Positions 1 through 7,631 of a stretch of 55,610 bases of DNA are shown here, piece by piece. The notes beneath the pieces were generated by a model that did no database searches, was not told the DNA's origin, and saw nothing but the letters and a program-made list of their open reading frames with translations. Source of the stretch: Clostridiales bacterium (lineage in GTDB: Bacteria; Bacillota; Clostridia; Lachnospirales; Lachnospiraceae); NCBI GenBank assembly GCA_021203365.1, contig JAJQBI010000014.1:1-55610 (forward strand), in the 5' to 3' direction. The position numbers and the translations under genes were made by a program. The stretch's first letter is position 1. Every line of letters begins with the position of its first letter.

Positions 1-2
1 TG

Positions 3-290
3 CTTCTTGGAATGTTCAGGACCAGAAAAGGCTGGGAAATTAAATCCGAGCGTGAGGCAGGCAATGGAAGGGCTGACATCACAGCGTTTAATCTGCGCAA
101 GAAAGATGCATATATCATTGAGGTTAAGTATTCAAAAAGCGATAAGGATTTAAATGCTGATGCACGGGAAGCAACCGCCCAGATTAACAGGCTGCGATAC
201 GACCAGTACTTCAGCCAGCGGTCACCGAAGAGTATCAGGCATTACGGAATTGCATTCTGTTTAAAGCAGTGCAGAGTTTTGACAGAGTAA
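3..290 (+). CDS. C-terminal part of an AAA-ATPase / PD-(D/E)XK nuclease family protein (5' end outside window)
   Basis: The frame is open to the left edge of the window, so this is the 3' end of a longer gene; the ATG at 12 is probably internal. The visible 90 or so residues carry the pattern GNGRADI, then about 15 residues, then IIEVKY, followed by a helix with A..QI and a closing strand (YGIAFCLKQC). That is the D...ExK core of the PD-(D/E)XK_9 (DUF1703) domain found at the C terminus of 'AAA-ATPase_like' proteins common in gut Firmicutes and Bacteroidetes. Members are presumed nucleases, and their biological role is poorly defined. The ATPase part would lie upstream of the window. A nested stem-loop follows 12 bases after the stop. 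The family call comes from motif spacing only. Confidence 0.62.
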   Translation, partial: LLGMFRTRKGWEIKSEREAGNGRADITAFNLRKKDAYIIEVKYSKSDKDLNADAREATAQINRLRYDQYFSQRSPKSIRHYGIAFCLKQCRVLTE

Positions 291-301
291 ACCACTATCA
301 C

Positions 302-345
302 CGGGAGGATAAAGCTGTGATTCACAGCGGAACCTCCCGATATTT
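302..345 (+). terminator. Nested stem-loop behind the nuclease gene
   Basis: The outer arms CGGGAGG (302-308) and CCTCCCG (333-339) enclose a second perfect stem GCTGTGA/TCACAGC (314-320, 322-328), followed by ATATTTTATG. The U tract is imperfect, so it may be a weak terminator or a structured RNA. A similar nested stem followed by CTTTTAT lies at 2299-2375, in the same position relative to the next gene. Confidence 0.5.
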
Positions 346-519
346 TATGTCCACAGCAGTTGAGGCAGATTATCTGCCTTGGTTTTTGTCACAATCCACC
401 CGAATACCGCCGGGTTTTCTATTAAGAGATCGTGCATTATATTTCTCGTTATTGACTGGATATAGTTCGGCAGAAGAGTTAATGTACACATAACAAAAAA
501 GAAAGCGAGGCACACAGCC

Positions 520-936
520 ATGACAAAGAGAACAACAAAAACAGCGAGGAAAGAAACACCCTTCACGAACACGGGCAAGGCGATCGAGCGGAAAGACATG
601 ACTATCATCACCGACAGCCTGGAGTACACAATTTTCTAGGGTTACCGTTTCGAGACTACTACGACGATGAAGTACTTGAGTGGCTACGGTATGAACTGTT
701 ACAATTCCATCCTCCGCTTCGGCAATCGTGTGGTCTTCACGGCCATGAACTACAAGGGCGAAACCCTTGCAGGAATCTACGGGTTTGCGGAGGAGCCGCA
801 CGAGGGCTTCGGCAGGATCGAGTGCAGAATCAGGCTGGTCGAGCTTGCGAATGCGGTTTTTGAGGATACTCTCATAGCATCCTTCCCCCGGCCAGAGCCG
901 GCCGAAAACTTTCTGAAAAAAGCCGCATACCGCTGA
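520..936 (+). pseudogene. Small gene interrupted by an in-frame amber codon
   Basis: ATG at 520 follows the ribosome site GCGAGG (505-510). It reads 39 codons to TAG at 637-639, and the same frame then stays open to TGA at 934-936. The part after the stop has codon use of a real gene (rich in GAG, ATC, GGC, TTC), so the two parts look like one 138-residue protein broken by a nonsense change; GAG to TAG would restore it. The first 20 residues (KETPFTNTGKA) match the separate small gene at 2527-2643. I recognise no domain. The last residues (from about 869) lie in a 30-bp stretch that recurs upstream of the M56 gene at 3896-3930, so the original C terminus may also have been replaced. Suppression or readthrough of the amber codon cannot be excluded. 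Confidence 0.55.
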
Positions 937-1066
937 AAATGACGGATAACTGCAGAATATTAATAAAATATTCTCGAAATAGACCTTGATAAGTGGGGCG
1001 GCTTTGTGGTAAGCTAATAGTATAATGAGTATGTTTTGTCTTGAAATACGAATAGGAGGAAATCCT

Positions 1067-2283
1067 ATGGATATAAAACAGCTTCTTGGAGAAGCTACCG
1101 AGTATGATAAAAAACAGGCTGTGGAGACAAAGAAGTGCTGACTGTGTATGTTCCGGAAGGTTCAGAAACACCGTACTATTATTCGGCGGATGGGGTTACT
1201 GAGGCATATATCCGTATAGGCAATGAGAGTGTGATCGTTGATGCTACAGAATTAAAACGCCTGGTTTTGAGAGGGCGGGACACCTCATATGATACGCTCG
1301 TATCTCCATATAAATTTGAAGATTACTCCTTCAGTAAGCTCCGTGAGCGGTATAAATCGTGGACTGGCAACAGCATGACAGAAAAATTGATGGATTCTTT
1401 TGAAATCCGTAATTCTGCAGGCCAGCTTACCAACGCCGGAGCGTTGTTGGCTGATGATGGCCCGGTTCGGCATTCACGTCTTTTCTGTACCAGATGGAAT
1501 GGCCTGGATAAAAGCGGGGGAAGCATAGATGCTCTTGATAGTGCTGAATTTTCAGGCAGTCTGATTATTCTTCTGAATGAGGGACTGAGCTTTGTTAAGA
1601 GGAATATGCGAACCATGTGGAAGAAAACTCCGGATTCCAGGATTGAGATGCCGGATTATTGTGAACGCAGTGTTTTGGAAAGTCTCGTGAATGCTCTTAT
1701 ACATCGAGATTACCTTGTCACGGGAAGTGAGGTTCACATTGATATCTATGATGATCGTTTGACGATTTTTTCTCCGGGTGGTATGCCGGACGGGACTTTG
1801 GTGCAGGATTGGAATATTATAGACATTCCATCAATTAGGCGGAATCCTGTTTTAGCGGATATTTTTAACCGGCTTGGATACATGGAACGTAAGGGCAGCG
1901 GTCTTGAGAAGATATGCCTTGCTTATGAAAATGCGGCAAATTATACACCGGAGCTGGCACCGAAGTTCTTTTCTAACAGATCCTCGTTCATTGTGACATT
2001 GTGGAATCTTAACTATAAGATGATGCAAAGTGGTGAGCTTGTTGAGGACCTGCTTGAAGAGCAGGCTACAGGGCAGGCTGATAGTTATGATGATAATCTG
2101 GTAAGACTGGCAGAATTCTGCAGCATACCAAGAACCAGGACAGAGATGCAGCAGTTTTTGGGAATATCCAGCAGAGCCGCTTTTCAGAAGCATTATCTAT
2201 CAGTATTGTTGAAAAATGGAAACTTGAGAAGAACGTTACCAGACAAGCCAAGTAGCCCCAAGCAAAAATATGTAAAAGTCTAA
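1067..2283 (+). pseudogene. AlbA-type / RecG-like ATP-binding protein gene with most of its N-terminal domain deleted
   Basis: ATG at 1067, behind the strong site AGGAGG at 1053-1058, opens MDIKQLLGEATEYDKKQAV, a typical start of an AlbA_2 (Schlafen-like, formerly AAA_4) DNA-binding domain. The frame stops at TGA 1139-1141 after 24 codons. The rest of the protein continues in another frame from about 1135 to 2283: the end of the AlbA domain (YVPEGSETPYY, YIRIGNESV), then the GHKL-like ATPase module called HATPase_c_4 (NALIHRDY, IDIYDDRLTIFSPGG, RRNPVLADIF, ERKGSGLEKI) and a C-terminal helical region. Roughly 80-100 residues of the AlbA core are missing at the junction. A GTG at 1135 overlaps the TGA, so a 382-residue C-terminal protein could in principle still be made by coupled re-initiation. 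A TATAAT hexamer lies at 1021-1026 without a good -35 box. Confidence 0.72.
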
Positions 2284-2298
2284 GCGATAATTCAATCA

Positions 2299-2375
2299 AG
2301 CCCAGCAGTTTACTTTCCAACTGTGTAAATCCAACACAGACGGACAGCGACCTGCTGGGCTACTTTTATGCCTTT
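2299..2375 (+). terminator. Nested stem-loop behind the ATPase pseudogene
   Basis: The outer arms AGCCCAGCAG (from about 2299) and CTGCTGGGCT (to about 2361) are perfect complements. They enclose a shorter stem CTGTGT/ACACAG and are followed by ACTTTTATGCCTTTTTT. It probably terminates the upstream transcript. Its architecture repeats that of 302-345, and both precede related small genes by about 170 bases. Confidence 0.5.
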
Positions 2376-2526
2376 TTTGCGTCGTTCATCGGCGCTTTTT
2401 TCTTTGTCGGATTCTGCCTGTTTATCCTTATTATCTTTGTGCAGTTTATGGCTCATATTTAACTGGATAATATCCCGGACTGACGGTAATATGCTCATAA
2501 CAAAAAAAGCAAGGAGGCACACAGCC

Positions 2527-2643
2527 ATGACGAAGAAAGCAGCCCAAAGGAAAGAAACACCCTTCACGAACACAGGCGAGGCATGGGTTGACACACCGGA
2601 TGACTTCGAGGAGTTTAAAGCACAGATGAATAAGGAATCATAA
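2527..2643 (+). CDS. 38-residue protein of unknown function, related to the N terminus of the amber-interrupted gene
   Basis: ATG at 2527 follows GCAAGGAGG (2510-2518) at good spacing and reads 38 codons to TAA. Residues 9-17 (KETPFTNTG) and the preceding basic stretch match the product starting at 520, and about 35 bases upstream of the ATG are also nearly the same (CATAACAAAAAA...GGCACACAGCCATGAC). The C-terminal half (VDTPDDFEEFKAQMNKES) is acidic and different. No membrane segment or known domain is seen. A bidirectional terminator begins at its stop codon. The conserved start and ribosome site argue that it is really translated. Confidence 0.5.
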   Translation: MTKKAAQRKETPFTNTGEAWVDTPDDFEEFKAQMNKES

Positions 2644-2690
2644 AAAAAGACAGGGCGTTGATGCGTAGTGTGCGAACGCCCTGTTTTGTC
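2643..2690. terminator. Bidirectional rho-independent terminator
   Basis: The perfect arms ACAGGGCGTT (2650-2659) and AACGCCCTGT (2675-2684) are flanked by a run of seven A on the left, which reads as a seven-U tract on the minus strand, and by TTTTGT on the right. It ends the small gene on the plus strand and, more strongly, the blaI-M56 transcript on the minus strand. Confidence 0.82.
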
Positions 2691-2755
2691 AGGATTTTAA
2701 ATATTTGGAAATTTAATCTCCTCAGGTCTGATTCCCCGCAGCTCTGAGGGGGAAT

Positions 2756-3901
2756 TTATTTTCTTTTAACATTTAATCCCATATTGATGAGTGCAGCGGC
2801 ATGTTCCGTTGAAAGTTTTACTTTTATGTCTTTGTTCTTTTTGCTCATATAGTAATAAGTATCGTTTTCACGCAGAAGATAAGAATTTTCCGGTGTTATG
2901 GTATAAGAAGTGGAGGTATCTTCCTTCATAGGAGCCTCATAGTTGGCCTGGGGCAGGTACAGGTAGGAGAAACAGAAAAGCAGGACTCCGAGGATGGCAG
3001 GTCTGAGTGCCATTCGAGGTTTCTTTTCTTCATTTTGCATGATATGAAATCGCTCCACCATGGCGTTATGAGGTTCCTGAATGGAAAATCCAAGATGCCC
3101 CCCGGAACTTCCGGCAGAAATATTCCGGGTACGCTTCAGACAGGTCAGTAATGTCTCCATATAATCCAGTTTATTTGCGGAAGGGATACTTTTTAAAACC
3201 TTCTGATCACACTGAATCTCAATAATCTGAACAATATCCTTTTCGAGAAATTTTTTATATGGAATCCACCAGAAGACACAGATAAAGAGATCTGTGAAAA
3301 GCTTTTTATGTAAATCGTGTTTTGCAATGTGTGTATATTCATGAAGTAAAATGTAGAATAATTCATTGTCCGAGTAGGTTGTCCGGGGCAGCAGAATTAC
3401 TTTCCTTCGCAGGCCCGTAGTAATGGGAACAGAAATGCTGTCATATACAAGAATGGGGCAGTTCTTTGCTCCCGGATAGATTTCCCTTATTTGTTTGAAA
3501 ATCCGGTTGGCCTGTTGAGGGTTATATTCCTCACACCCACGAAAAATGCGGGAATCCCGATGCAGATTATATACATACAGAAAAATCCTTACAAGAGATA
3601 TAAGGAAAATAAAAATGATCAGAACGGATCCAATAGATAATTCTATACGAATAAAACGGTATTTATTATAAAAAAGAAAAGCAATTATAGCGGAATAGGC
3701 GTCTTTAAAAAGAACGCCTGCAAAAAAAGTAAAATCAATGGGAAATAAAAGCCGAATGAATCCGAAAATGTAGAATAAAACGAACAGTTTGACTTCCGAG
3801 ATTTTTGTAAATGAAATTTTTGTTCGTATCAGACACATGAAAGACAATAACAAGGTTGCCCAGATCAGTGAGCTTGTGCATGAAAAAACAGAAATTTTCA
3901 T
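2756..3901 (-). CDS. M56 family membrane metallopeptidase (BlaR1/MecR1-like, without a penicillin-sensor domain)
   Basis: A 381-residue membrane protein. Hydrophobic segments lie at about 8-25, 38-62, 66-78 and 88-112, followed by a cytoplasmic zinc protease domain with HEYTH at 187-191 (in LLHEYTHIAKHD) and a later hydrophobic segment near 295-315. The short C-terminal part is only about 65 residues, far too small for the beta-lactam-binding sensor of BlaR1, so the inducing signal must be something else. In this family the protease is activated by a membrane signal and causes loss of the BlaI-type repressor, which is encoded 42 bases upstream in the same operon. The ribosome site is GGGGGAAGG, placed close to the ATG. 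The gene ends at a strong shared terminator. Likely regulated by the divergent promoter region at 4382-4447. Confidence 0.88.
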   Translation of the reverse strand: MKISVFSCTSSLIWATLLLSFMCLIRTKISFTKISEVKLFVLFYIFGFIRLLFPIDFTFFAGVLFKDAYSAIIAFLFYNKYRFIRIELSIGSVLIIFIFLISLVRIFLYVYNLHRDSRIFRGCEEYNPQQANRIFKQIREIYPGAKNCPILVYDSISVPITTGLRRKVILLPRTTYSDNELFYILLHEYTHIAKHDLHKKLFTDLFICVFWWIPYKKFLEKDIVQIIEIQCDQKVLKSIPSANKLDYMETLLTCLKRTRNISAGSSGGHLGFSIQEPHNAMVERFHIMQNEEKKPRMALRPAILGVLLFCFSYLYLPQANYEAPMKEDTSTSYTITPENSYLLRENDTYYYMSKKNKDIKVKLSTEHAAALINMGLNVKRK

Positions 3902-3943
3902 AGCATCCTTCCCCCGGCCAAAGCCAGCCGGAATGTATATTAA

Positions 3944-4357
3944 TTAACTGTCTTTTTCCGGAAGCGTTTTTTCACGGAGCCGGGCAATCATTTTTTCCAG
4001 TTCGGCAACGATTTGTTCTTCCTGACTTTCCGGAAAGCGGTCAACCATAGCCAATGTCAGCTTCGGAACAGAATCTGCATCCATGTGCAGAGGTTCCAGA
4101 ATATGGGCGGCATAATCCTCTTTCGACATGATTGGAGTATATAATTTGGCAGAACGTGTTGTAACCGAAACCCTGTCAATGGTTTTCAGAAAGCCCTTTA
4201 ACTCCAGACCCCTTAACAGGGTATGAAGATATCCATTGTTACGCCAGGCAGGAACATATTCTGCAAGATCCGCACTGGTCATTGGTACCTTTTGTTCCCA
4301 GAACAATTCCATGATTTCCAGTTCATTGTTTGTCAGCGAGTAGGATTCATGTCTCAT
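3944..4357 (-). CDS. BlaI/MecI/CopY family transcriptional repressor
   Basis: A 137-residue protein. The N-terminal winged helix (LTNNELEIMELFWEQ, then a recognition region around SADLAEYV...GYLHTLLRGLELKGFL, then a wing with VTTRSAKLYTPI) is typical of the Penicillinase_R family. The C-terminal half provides the dimerisation helices and a region around SKEDY that is normally cleaved or exposed during induction. Together with the M56 protease downstream it forms the repressor-protease switch of the bla/mec type. The ribosome site AAGGAGG precedes the ATG. It probably binds the palindromic DNA between this gene and the divergent secretion/ABC operon and so controls both directions, which is inferred from position. 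Confidence 0.92.
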   Translation of the reverse strand: MRHESYSLTNNELEIMELFWEQKVPMTSADLAEYVPAWRNNGYLHTLLRGLELKGFLKTIDRVSVTTRSAKLYTPIMSKEDYAAHILEPLHMDADSVPKLTLAMVDRFPESQEEQIVAELEKMIARLREKTLPEKDS

Positions 4358-4381
4358 CTTGTTCCTCCTTTATTATTATAT

Positions 4382-4447
4382 ATTATATAATTATTTATTT
4401 TGTAAGTCAATAAATATATTGACAAAATAAAAAGACAGTGTTACTGT
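4382..4447. promoter_or_regulatory. Divergent overlapping promoters with palindromic operator candidate
   Basis: On the minus strand TTGACT (4410-4405), 17 bases, then TATAAT (4387-4382) drives blaI-M56. On the plus strand TTGACA (4419-4424), 17 bases, then TACTGT (4442-4447) with an extended TG drives the exported-protein/ABC operon. The two -35 boxes form a palindrome GTCAATA-AATA-TATTGAC (4406-4423), extended by ATTTTGT (4397-4403) and ACAAAAT (4422-4428). A second small inverted repeat ACAGT-GTT-ACTGT (4435-4447) covers the plus -10. These are natural operator candidates for the BlaI-type repressor. Confidence 0.75.
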
Positions 4448-4494
4448 ATATATACTTATTAAATAAATAAATATTATAGAATTGCAGGAAGGGA

Positions 4495-4593
4495 GTGAAC
4501 GTAGTAAGAATAAAAGCTGATAGGTATATTTTTTTAAGGAACTTGGATACTATTGAATTACTGTCTGAAAAGTTTGAGAGGTGTAATGTATGA
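4495..4593 (+). CDS. Possible 32-codon leader peptide overlapping the next gene
   Basis: GTG at 4495 opens 32 codons ending at TGA 4591-4593, which overlaps the ATG of the following gene in an ATGA arrangement. AGGAAGGG lies directly upstream (4486-4493), but closer to the GTG than usual, so translation is uncertain. The predicted peptide is mixed polar and hydrophobic with no recognisable motif. It sits in the 5' leader of the BlaI-controlled operon, about 40 bases after the expected transcription start. It could be a coupling or sensing leader, or simply an open stretch. Confidence 0.25.
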   Translation: MNVVRIKADRYIFLRNLDTIELLSEKFERCNV

Positions 4594-5012
4594 AGAAGAA
4601 ATTATTATGTTTATTTTGCTTGATGACTGTTCTGTTAAATGTAAATGTTGTCAATGTCCATGCAGCCAGACCTGCCTTCGCTTTTAATGTATATGCTTAT
4701 AGCAGTACAAGCCAATGGACAGACAATATGTATGGAAATAGTAACGTCAAGTCAATTGCCGGTGATCCCTGGACGCTTATTATTAATTCGTTAAGTTTTG
4801 AAAAACCAATTGTTGGCGTGGGCATGGCTTATGCATTGTTTAGAAATAATTCTCAGATAAGTGGTACTGTGTGGAGAACATCAACTGGTACCGGGTATTA
4901 TTCATGGTCTGGGACTACGGGTTTATATTATGACCTGAAAGGCAGGTTAGATACAGATCAGCCTGGTTATTGCATATCAAATGGAGTTTATAATGCAGAT
5001 GCTATATCGTAA
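4590..5012 (+). CDS. Secreted protein of unknown function (possibly DUF2712-like)
   Basis: A 140-residue protein starting with a clear signal peptide (MKKKLLCLFCLMTVLLN..., likely cut after VHA at about residue 25). The mature part of about 115 residues is rich in Ser, Tyr, Gly and Asn, has no membrane segment and a single Cys. The pattern of an N-terminal aromatic strand, a DPWTLII segment, a GTGYYSW segment and a near-terminal CISNGVY resembles, from memory, DUF2712-type small secreted proteins of Firmicutes. I cannot confirm this, and a bacteriocin-like role is only a guess. It is the first main gene of an operon with a second exported protein and an ABC exporter, facing a BlaI-protease switch. 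The ribosome site is GAGAGGTG (4577-4584). Confidence 0.6.
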   Translation: MKKKLLCLFCLMTVLLNVNVVNVHAARPAFAFNVYAYSSTSQWTDNMYGNSNVKSIAGDPWTLIINSLSFEKPIVGVGMAYALFRNNSQISGTVWRTSTGTGYYSWSGTTGLYYDLKGRLDTDQPGYCISNGVYNADAIS

Positions 5013-5073
5013 TATATAACTTTTTTGTCGTATACATTTTGTCTTTTTATGTAGATAAGGGAAGTTAACGAAT

Positions 5074-5994
5074 ATGAAGAGGTTTTGGGGTACCCTGACG
5101 GCTATCATATTACTGAGCGGAGGTCTGAATACTGTACAGGTTTGCGCAGAATCTGAGGCCGTAGAGTATAACACGGTGCATATTACAGAGGAATTCCAAG
5201 GTCCGGACAGTGTGTTTCGGATTGATGCGGATCAGAAAACACCACAGATTTCGGTGTACACCGGAACACTGTTTTTTTCAGATATCGGAATTGATCAGGG
5301 AAAAAGGTTGTATGGAGATCCTGAGAAATGGGAAGTCAGTGATTTTGTGAACGAGGGAGAATGTTACAGATACCAGAAAGAAGACATCTATGTGATGCTT
5401 AATCCGGAGAGACATGGGTTTTATTATGAAGTTCTGAATGAGAGCCGTGATCTTCCGGATGAGGAGAAAGTCACGGAAGCAGAAGCAAGGGCTCTGGTCA
5501 ATCAGGCGGTTGATTCCCTGGGGATTCAGGCACAGGTGATCGGACGTTTTGGGGAGGAAACAGATCCGGATGGTGTTTACAGCTATGCACTGGGAGGTAT
5601 GATTGAAGGCATGCCCGTTGCGTCCATGTCGCTTCCATATCCCAATGGGAGTGTGGAAATCAGCGGAGATCATTACAGCTATGTGGGATTTGTATATTAT
5701 ATGGTACCCGGGGAAAAGAGCGAAGCGGAACTTCTGGATTTCACGGAAATCATGGAAAAAGTGCAGGTCTACGCGGAAGCGGGATTTATTACACTTCCGG
5801 AAAACAATGAGCCGATCTGTTCCGTTTCACTTGAATATTATGTAGAGAATACAGTGGATGGCCTTCGTTTTTATCCGGTCTGGAATTTCTGTGTAAAATC
5901 TATCGCTGGCACACCGGTTATGCTTGGAAGAGACAGGGATGATCTTTTCTATATAAACGCACTGGATGGCATGCTGGTTAAATCCGCACTGTAA
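5074..5994 (+). CDS. Exported protein of unknown function with PepSY/YycI-like C-terminal pattern
   Basis: A 306-residue protein with an N-terminal signal segment (hydrophobic residues 5-20, likely cut after VCA). The region around ARALVNQAVDSLGI is a PepSY-like helix motif, and the end (YPVWNF...DDLFYINALDGMLV) resembles the closing strands of YycI or PepSY-type regulatory proteins, in which a domain binds or inhibits a partner at the outer membrane face. That resemblance is a pattern judgement, not a confirmed homology. It lies between the small secreted protein and the ABC permease genes; its stop overlaps the start region of the next gene. It may be a surface sensor, an immunity protein or a modulator for the secreted product. 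The ribosome site AAGGGAAG lies 11 bases before the ATG. Confidence 0.68.
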   Translation: MKRFWGTLTAIILLSGGLNTVQVCAESEAVEYNTVHITEEFQGPDSVFRIDADQKTPQISVYTGTLFFSDIGIDQGKRLYGDPEKWEVSDFVNEGECYRYQKEDIYVMLNPERHGFYYEVLNESRDLPDEEKVTEAEARALVNQAVDSLGIQAQVIGRFGEETDPDGVYSYALGGMIEGMPVASMSLPYPNGSVEISGDHYSYVGFVYYMVPGEKSEAELLDFTEIMEKVQVYAEAGFITLPENNEPICSVSLEYYVENTVDGLRFYPVWNFCVKSIAGTPVMLGRDRDDLFYINALDGMLVKSAL

Positions 5995-5998
5995 ATGT

Positions 5999-6742
5999 AT
6001 GATGAATATCAAAACTATTTTTAATAAAAGAATGTGGCTCTCCGTGGCATTGGCTGTACTTCTCATGGGCCATACATATTTGAAAAATCCAGCACTTATT
6101 TTTTCCGGAAATGAGGTTCTGTATATCATTACCTTTCCCATGGCCACGTCCATGTTTGGCTCTTTTGCAGCTGTCTTTCCGGCATTGTCTTATGCTTTGC
6201 ATTTTGTGGAAGAGTATAATACGTCTTATTTCCGTTTTATCCTGGTGCGGAGCAGCCGGCGAAAATATGCTGTGCAGAACGTGATTCATGTCAGCGTATC
6301 CGGAGGACTTATGATGTTTCTGGCTTTTGGTCTGATTTTTTTCGTGGCGGTTTTAGGGGGCGTGCCGACTACACGGGAAAATGTGTCGGAGTTTTACAGG
6401 GCGACGGTCTGGAACCGTGTGACGTTTGTCTGGGGAGGAAAACTGGTTCTGCTGTTAAAGCTTTTTCTGGGGTTTCTTTTTGGTATGGTATGGGGAAATG
6501 TATGCCTCCTTCTCTCTGTCTGCACACTGAATCGCTATGTGGCTTTTATCGGGACTTTTATTCTGTATCAGTTTTTATGGCAGGCACTGTCCGGAAGCAA
6601 ATGGAACCCAATTTATCTGCTGCGGGCTGATATCGGCGGATATGGCTGTTTCTGGGAGCCGTTCTGCATGCAACTGATGATCTGGGCGGTCCTGTTCGTC
6701 TGTAATGTGTGGGGAATCGGGAGGAGGCTCCGGAATGTTTAG
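5999..6742 (+). CDS. ABC transporter permease, first subunit
   Basis: A 247-residue membrane protein with about six hydrophobic segments and no soluble domain. It fits the ABC-2 exporter permease type that pairs with a second permease and a separate ATPase, both encoded directly downstream. The start is placed at ATG 5999 or 6002 (MMNIKTIFNKRMW), because the earlier in-frame starts lie inside the previous coding region. The basic N terminus before the first segment fits the usual topology. The substrate is unknown; the operon position behind two exported proteins suggests export of, or protection from, a peptide or envelope-active compound. The gene overlaps the next by 8 bases. Confidence 0.75.
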   Translation: MMNIKTIFNKRMWLSVALAVLLMGHTYLKNPALIFSGNEVLYIITFPMATSMFGSFAAVFPALSYALHFVEEYNTSYFRFILVRSSRRKYAVQNVIHVSVSGGLMMFLAFGLIFFVAVLGGVPTTRENVSEFYRATVWNRVTFVWGGKLVLLLKLFLGFLFGMVWGNVCLLLSVCTLNRYVAFIGTFILYQFLWQALSGSKWNPIYLLRADIGGYGCFWEPFCMQLMIWAVLFVCNVWGIGRRLRNV

Positions 6743-7586
6743 AGGATACCTTATTCCAATGACACGAAAGCTTCGCCAGGCAGCGGGAAGTCCCAGGGTT
6801 CAAATTGGGTATGGATACGGACTTTGGCTGGGAATATCCATGGGCCTTCGCTATATTGCATTTTCCGGAGGTCTGGAAATCGGTATTTTTGAAAGCTTTC
6901 TGATGATGACAAATGATATCTTCAATCTTTCTCTGCTTCTGATCGGTTTTTTTATTATTATAGCCGACGCACCGTTTATTGACGCGGAAACCTATTATGT
7001 CCTGATTCGAAGTGGGGGAACCCCATGGAGGATTTCCATGGCCGGTTATATTCTGGTGCAGCTTTTTTTCTATGAGATTTTGATTTTACTGGGGGGAATG
7101 CTGCCGGGGCTTCTGCGGGGAGGCTTTACCCCGGGATGGAGTGAGACCATGAAAGTTATGGCTGGTGCATCTCTTTGGAATGCAGCCGCGGAATATGATC
7201 TCACCATACTGGATCCCTGGATGTTCAGTACCTGGAGTGCGCCAGAGGCTCTGATGCATAGTTTTTGTCTGGTAACGCTGTATGGTTTTCTTCTGGGAAT
7301 GATTGGATTTACAGGAAATCTGAACAAGAATCTTCCTCTTGGAAATCTGGCGGCGGTTGGGGTGCATTTTGTGGGAATGCTGGTTCTTTCCGGTTTTATA
7401 CCTTTGTATCGTCCGTCTATGGCAGCACACTGCATTTTGCAGTATCATATTTCGGGGAGGGAAGTTCTTTCTCTGGCAGAAAGCTACTTCCTGTATTTTT
7501 TCTGTATTTGTTTTATCTTTTTGATTTTAAAAAGAATTTCCCGGAATACGGATTATCAGACGGCAGTCAGTCAGAGGCTGTGGTAA
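6735..7586 (+). CDS. ABC transporter permease, second subunit
   Basis: A 283-residue integral membrane protein with about six hydrophobic segments. ATG at 6735 is chosen because GGGAGGAGG lies just upstream and the predicted product starts MFRGYLIPMTRKL, a normal basic cytoplasmic N terminus. The first permease gene ends at 6742, so the two are translationally coupled. It is weakly similar in layout to that neighbour, as expected for a heteromeric exporter. The ATPase gene starts 45 bases downstream. Confidence 0.74.
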   Translation: MFRGYLIPMTRKLRQAAGSPRVQIGYGYGLWLGISMGLRYIAFSGGLEIGIFESFLMMTNDIFNLSLLLIGFFIIIADAPFIDAETYYVLIRSGGTPWRISMAGYILVQLFFYEILILLGGMLPGLLRGGFTPGWSETMKVMAGASLWNAAAEYDLTILDPWMFSTWSAPEALMHSFCLVTLYGFLLGMIGFTGNLNKNLPLGNLAAVGVHFVGMLVLSGFIPLYRPSMAAHCILQYHISGREVLSLAESYFLYFFCICFIFLILKRISRNTDYQTAVSQRLW

Positions 7587-7631
7587 AACCGGGAAATGTT
7601 TTGCAGACGGGTTTTGAGTCAGGATAGGAAA

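Noticed and set aside
345-801. Minus-strand open frames of 94 and 143 codons
   Set aside because: They oppose the amber-interrupted gene, lack ribosome sites and show no family pattern.
4590-5012. Lactococcin 972-type bacteriocin
   Set aside because: Signal peptide and size fit, but the expected tryptophan/serine C-terminal pattern was not seen, so only an unknown secreted protein is claimed.
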